This document shows, piece after piece, positions 5,417 through 9,037 of a stretch of DNA of 9,037 nt. Origin of the DNA: Anaerolineales bacterium. GTDB lineage: Bacteria > Chloroflexota > Anaerolineae > Anaerolineales > E44-bin32. Each line of letters starts with the position of its first letter. Positions within the stretch are counted from its first letter, which is position 1. The DNA lies in the NCBI GenBank assembly GCA_011772595.1, contig WVZH01000326.1, positions 15,431 through 24,467 of the forward strand, written 5' to 3'. The notes below the pieces were generated by a model. That model made no database searches. It saw nothing but the letters and a program-made list of their open reading frames with translations, and was not told where the DNA came from. The position numbers were made by a program, and so were the translations under genes.

Positions 5417-5868
5417 TTGGCGCGGATTGCCCTGAATTTGCTGCGCAGATTCCACTGGCGAATCCCAGTATCGATGTACAAGAGGATTCTCAAATACTTT
5501 GGAATCGCGCTCCCCGTGAAACGATTGCACGAAAGTGAATGGGTACTCGCTTTCAACCACCCGCAGACCACATATGCCTTCCACGCTTTGATCGTCCCGA
5601 AGAAGTACATAGCGGGCAAACAGAACTTTCTGGCGAACACGACGAGTTCTTGCTTGATCTGATGGGTGCGGTCCGTAGTCTGGTTGAAGCGCATGCTCTG
5701 GTGGAGAGAGGGTACCGTCTGATCGCAAATGGGGGCGTGAATCAAGAAGTCCCCATCCTCCATTTCCACCTGATAAGCGAGTCTGAAGAAGTCGCGATAT
5801 CTGAATATCAACCTGCATTGCTGATAAAGAAATACGAATTGAGATCGCGAGTAGAAAACCGCTATTAG
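5417..5868 (+). pseudogene. HIT-family (histidine triad) protein, interrupted by one frameshift
   Basis: Two overlapping frames together make one HIT-like protein of about 150 residues. The first, from TTG 5417 (ribosome site AAGGGG 5404-5409), gives a basic N-terminal extension and then VLAFNHPQTTYAFHALIVPKK, the front of a HIT fold with its conserved H56 before IVPKK. It ends at a stop 5660-5662. The second frame supplies EHDEFLLDLMGAV, GYRLIANGG and the triad region VPILHFHLIS, ending at TAG 5866-5868. The switch lies at about 5612-5645 and needs one extra base (for instance a third G in CTGGCG near 5630-5635) to restore the chain. Intact HIT proteins hydrolyse or transfer nucleoside phosphates. 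The triad reads I-L-H-F-H, so the first His is Ile while the presumed nucleophilic middle His remains. A sequencing/assembly indel and a real mutation cannot be separated here. It is the last gene of the pdp operon. Confidence 0.8.
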
Positions 5869-7142
5869 AGCCTCGTCTGATGCTTCTCTTTTGTGATCGG
5901 CTCAACGAATTGAGTTGGCTTCGGTAAGAACAACCCTGCAAAGAGCGCGGTCAGCAGATACAAGACGGCTGTGGCACTAAACGTAGCTCGCAGACCAAAC
6001 AACGTTGCGATTGCGGCTCCGAGCAACGGTGCGACCGAACGTGCACCCGCTCGAATCGAATTATCCAGGCCGTAGATTGTCCCCTCTTCACCCGGATCGG
6101 TGAGCTTTGCCAATAACGCGCTCACGGAAGGTAAAATGCCCCCCATTGCGACACCGACGAACGCCTGGAGGACGAGTAGCAGCGAGGTGGTTTTAACGAA
6201 TGTTTGAGGTAGGTAGAAAAGCGCTGCGGCGAAGGCACCGGCGATCAACACGCGTTGATGACCCACGCGATCGCCCAACCTTCCAAGATAGATGGCGCTT
6301 ATCGTCATCGTGGCCGAGGTCACCCCGATCACCAACCCGGTGACGGTATTGATATTGGTGGGATCGGTTAGGAGCGATTGGATGAACAAGGGCACGATGG
6401 GGATGATCACCATTCGCCCAAGTTGACTGATAAAACGGAGTGCAAGCGAAGGCTTTACGCCGGGGGAGGTTAGGATTTTCCGCCAATCTTTAATAAAGCC
6501 TTGACGCGCACCGGATTTTGACTCGGAGGGGAGGAAATTTTCTTCGACGCCAAAGCGGACGAGCATCCCGGCGAGAAATAATAGGCTTGAAGTGACAAAG
6601 AAAGCGGCGCGGTATCCGAGTGCATCAGCCACAGCACCACCGAGAAGAGGTCCAATAGCAACGCCGCTTCCCAGCCCCACCTGAAGCAATCCCATCGCAT
6701 AGCCCGTACGCGATCGAGGCACCTCAGCAGCCACCAGGGAGCTCATTGCTGCCACTACCCCCGATATCGAGCCTTGAATGGCGCGCAGTAGCACCAGTTG
6801 CTCTGCTGAACGAACAAATGCCATCAGGAAGATGATCCCAGCACTACCCAGGCTGGCGCGCTGAACCATCAACTTGCGACCAAACCGATCCGCTAGCGCG
6901 CCCCAGATCGGAGAAGCGATCATCATGCACAATGCATGAGCAGAGTAGACCAATCCGGCGAGAACTTCGGTGCCCAAATTGGTGGTCGAATCCAATGAAT
7001 TCACGTAAAGGGGCAGGAAGGGAAAGATACTTGAGAACCCGACTGCTGTCATCATCTGGGCGAAAAAAATGATGTAGAGCGTTCGTTGCCATCGTGGCGT
7101 AGTTGTGGAGGTGCGAGTTGATTTGTCAAGCATTGTTGGCAT
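5865..7142 (-). CDS. Major facilitator superfamily transporter (DHA1-like drug efflux type)
   Basis: An inner-membrane protein of about 425 residues with two six-helix halves. Counting from the upstream GTG at 7151: hydrophobic segments at about 23-50, 63-83, 99-113, 118-142, 150-177, 182-200, 237-262, 268-290, 299-320, 322-350, 365-386 and 389-410. Motif A GALADRFGRK (84-93) is followed by a weaker copy GRLGDRVGHQR (290-300). The motif-C-like segment GLGSGVAIGPLLGG (159-172) points to H+-coupled antiport of drugs or metabolites; the substrate is unknown. Start choice: GTG 7151 has no ribosome site, whereas ATG 7142 has GAGG three bases upstream, so 7142 is preferred; ATG 7133 is also possible. 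Its TAA overlaps the stop of the convergent HIT gene by four bases. It lies 204 bases downstream of the S9 peptidase gene on the same strand and may or may not be cotranscribed with it. Confidence 0.9.
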   Translation of the reverse strand: MPTMLDKSTRTSTTTPRWQRTLYIIFFAQMMTAVGFSSIFPFLPLYVNSLDSTTNLGTEVLAGLVYSAHALCMMIASPIWGALADRFGRKLMVQRASLGSAGIIFLMAFVRSAEQLVLLRAIQGSISGVVAAMSSLVAAEVPRSRTGYAMGLLQVGLGSGVAIGPLLGGAVADALGYRAAFFVTSSLLFLAGMLVRFGVEENFLPSESKSGARQGFIKDWRKILTSPGVKPSLALRFISQLGRMVIIPIVPLFIQSLLTDPTNINTVTGLVIGVTSATMTISAIYLGRLGDRVGHQRVLIAGAFAAALFYLPQTFVKTTSLLLVLQAFVGVAMGGILPSVSALLAKLTDPGEEGTIYGLDNSIRAGARSVAPLLGAAIATLFGLRATFSATAVLYLLTALFAGLFLPKPTQFVEPITKEKHQTRL

Positions 7143-7346
7143 AGTCCTCACGTTTGCGTGCGAATGATGAAGCAGACTCGCTCCTGCGTCTCAGGGACTC
7201 CATTGTCGCTCTCAGATCTCCTCGCATTGATCGTTGCGTCAACGCCAGCGATACGAAACAATCCCACGCTTGCAACTTAAGGAATGTTACATCGTTGACC
7301 GGGTCGTGTGATCCGCAGGAAATTCGAAAGCATAACGTACCTTCCC

Positions 7347-9037
7347 CTATTTGAGGTTATGAATTTCGATCGGCTCAACTGGTTCGGCGAGGTCGAAACC
7401 AAAAATATGTGCATAGAAATAAATCTCTGCTTCCAACGATCGCCTCACGGTCTCTGCGAGGCGAAAACCGTGCCCTTCCCCCTCGAAGAATAGGTAGGCA
7501 TAGGGTAAACCCTTTGCTTCCAGTGCTTCAATCATCGCCTCGGATTGAACTGGGGGCACAACCTTATCTTCCGATCCCTGGAATAGGATCACTGGGCATG
7601 AGAGTTGCTGGGTGTGGTGGATAGGTGATCGTTCCTGGTAAAGTGCCTTCTCCTGCGGGTAGGGTCCGATCAACGAATCAAGGTATCGCTCCTCGAATTT
7701 ATGTGTGACGCGAGTAAGCGCCTCTGCATCCGCTATCCCGTAGTAACTAGCGCCTGCCTGGAACACATCGTGGTAGGTCAGCGCGCAGACCGTCGTCCAA
7801 CCTCCAGCACTTCCTCCACGTTTCATCAAGCGGCTACCATCCACATCGCCCCGTTGAACAAGGAAACGTGCAGCGTTGACGCAATCGACTGCATCAACGA
7901 TGCCCCACTTTCCCTTTAGTTTTTCGCGGTATGTCCGCCCATATCCCGTACTGCCCCGATAATTGACGTCGACGAAGGCGATACCGCGGCTGGTAAAGTA
8001 TTGGATCTCAAATTGAAGATAAGGCCGTGCTGAAGAGGTGGGGCCACCATGGCTCCTGACGATCAACGGTGGTCGTTCGCTCTCCGGACCTTTAAAGTCT
8101 TGGTTTATCGGTGGGTAGTACAGGGCATGGGCTACTTCACCCTCATTTGTTGGGAATGTTATTGCTTCCGGGGTTGAAATATAGCCTTGCGGAACGCTGT
8201 GTTCGACGTTGGTATAGACGATTTCGGGCTCTCCGTGATCTATCTGCAATCGTACGATGGAGGGAAGGTGTTTGAAGCTGCCTCCGATGAACCAGATTTC
8301 CGCAACACCGTCGCTAGCAAGGTATGGGATAGCCGAGAAGGGTACCTCGATGGGTTGTACGGTTTTCGAACCGCGCTCAACCAGACCAAGATATTCCACT
8401 CCATCACGCCAATAGACCACGACGATCCGTCCTTCGGAAAGGAAAGTAAAGCGCGTATAACCGAGCGCAAATGCGGGGCGCGATATGTCGCACATTATTT
8501 CAGTGACGGTTTCAACCTTGCCGGGTTCCCAAGCATAAAGAATCGACCAATTTGAACGGTCAGACAGAAAGTAAAGTTTTCCATCGGGACCCCATTCGGG
8601 GTTGTTGATCCACTCGCTGCTACCGCCCGCGATAAATATAGGTTTTGAGATCGAACCGTCAGCATGCAGGTTGGCAACCCATAGCTCTGTGCCATCCCAA
8701 GGCATATGTGGGTGATTCCATGAGAGCCAGGCGATGCGATCTCCAGAGGCGTTGATACGTGGGCTGGCGTAGAAATCCTTATCGGTATGGATTGGCAATG
8801 GTTGACGAGAGCCATCTGATTCTAGCGAAACGAGCTCATTGAAAATCTCGCCTTCCGGCTCGTGACGTTCGAGTACACACACGATGAGTCGACCATCTTG
8901 CGAAATACTACCATCGGCGTATCTCAAGGAAGCTCTTTCCGGTGGTAGAGGGGAGATGGGCTCGGGATCGGAATCTGCTGGTTTGCGATACAAGCGTTGA
9001 TCCGTGAAATTCGAGAAAAAGACCGTGTTTCCGTGTA
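7347..9037 (-). CDS. S9 family serine peptidase (acylaminoacyl-peptidase/dipeptidyl-peptidase-like), 5' end outside window
   Basis: This is a prolyl-oligopeptidase-type enzyme that trims peptides, probably in the cytoplasm. The frame is open to the right edge and the residues there (VFFSNFTDQRLYR) match the start of the family's beta-propeller. The TTG at 8993 is therefore an internal Leu, and perhaps 60-100 residues are missing. Seen: propeller blades with repeated SxDG-type strands, including the family-typical WNHPHMPWDGTELW at about 8710-8670; then an alpha/beta-hydrolase domain with oxyanion-hole HGGP (His at 8049-8051), nucleophile GGSAGG (Ser at 7809-7811), acid GSEDKVVPP (Asp at 7566-7568) and GEGHGF (His at 7470-7472). 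The triad is complete. A 195-204-base gap follows before the MFS gene, with no clear terminator or promoter seen. The exact peptide specificity cannot be read from sequence. Confidence 0.93.
   Translation of the reverse strand, partial: HGNTVFFSNFTDQRLYRKPADSDPEPISPLPPERASLRYADGSISQDGRLIVCVLERHEPEGEIFNELVSLESDGSRQPLPIHTDKDFYASPRINASGDRIAWLSWNHPHMPWDGTELWVANLHADGSISKPIFIAGGSSEWINNPEWGPDGKLYFLSDRSNWSILYAWEPGKVETVTEIMCDISRPAFALGYTRFTFLSEGRIVVVYWRDGVEYLGLVERGSKTVQPIEVPFSAIPYLASDGVAEIWFIGGSFKHLPSIVRLQIDHGEPEIVYTNVEHSVPQGYISTPEAITFPTNEGEVAHALYYPPINQDFKGPESERPPLIVRSHGGPTSSARPYLQFEIQYFTSRGIAFVDVNYRGSTGYGRTYREKLKGKWGIVDAVDCVNAARFLVQRGDVDGSRLMKRGGSAGGWTTVCALTYHDVFQAGASYYGIADAEALTRVTHKFEERYLDSLIGPYPQEKALYQERSPIHHTQQLSCPVILFQGSEDKVVPPVQSEAMIEALEAKGLPYAYLFFEGEGHGFRLAETVRRSLEAEIYFYAHIFGFDLAEPVEPIEIHNLK

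Noticed and set aside
5612..5645. Programmed -1 frameshift in the HIT gene
   Set aside because: No X-XXY-YYZ slippery heptamer, no clear downstream pseudoknot and no family precedent that I know of. A plain indel is simpler.
5281..5941. Two overlapping open frames on the minus strand across the cupin and HIT genes
   Set aside because: They are antisense to recognisable cupin and HIT motifs and have no family character themselves. Their persistence made me check whether the HIT region was coding at all; the plus-strand motifs settle it.
7152..7346. Promoter or terminator between the S9 peptidase and MFS genes
   Set aside because: I scanned both strands and saw only weak -35/-10-like hexamers at poor spacing and a four-base CACG/CGTG dyad near 7150-7160. 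Nothing is strong enough to annotate.
8991..8993. TTG as the start of the S9 peptidase
   Set aside because: The frame stays open to the window edge and the upstream residues match the family (FSNFTDQRLYR), so this Leu is internal.

Overview
The window looks like ordinary bacterial chromosome of moderate GC content, densely packed on both strands and using GTG and TTG starts alongside ATG. Gene content (MutS, an MtaD-type deaminase, a Pdp-type phosphorylase, an S9 peptidase, a DHA1-like efflux pump) and intergenic regions full of short degenerate repeats suggest a Chloroflexota (Anaerolineae-like) genome. That placement is an impression, not a proof. There is no sign of phage, insertion sequence, CRISPR array, tRNA or rRNA.

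Layout: 1-1107 (+) is the C-terminal half of mutS, cut by the window edge. 1108-1419 is a convergent intergenic region with three copies of a hairpin-forming repeat in alternating orientation and one further palindrome. 1420-3396 (-) encodes an MTA/SAH-deaminase-like amidohydrolase fused to a C-terminal CYTH (triphosphate-tunnel) domain. 3397-3700 is a divergent intergenic region with a promoter at each end and degenerate 8-bp and 7-bp tandem repeats between them. 3701-5868 (+) is a likely three-gene operon: pyrimidine-nucleoside phosphorylase (pdp), a small cupin, and a HIT-family protein broken by one frameshift. 5865-7142 (-) is an MFS transporter whose stop codon overlaps that of the HIT gene. 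7347-9037 (-) is an S9 serine peptidase cut by the right edge.

Function: the divergent pair at 3397-3700 ties a nucleoside deaminase-like enzyme to a pyrimidine-nucleoside phosphorylase and a HIT (nucleotide hydrolase/transferase) protein, so the centre of the window looks like a nucleoside/nucleotide salvage module. The most unusual element is the amidohydrolase-CYTH fusion. It keeps the metal and ribose-binding residues of the deaminase, seems to lack the two arginines that grip the SAH carboxylate in the Thermotoga enzyme, and carries Gln in place of the second Glu of the CYTH ExExK signature. MutS, the MFS pump and the peptidase appear to be unrelated housekeeping or accessory neighbours.
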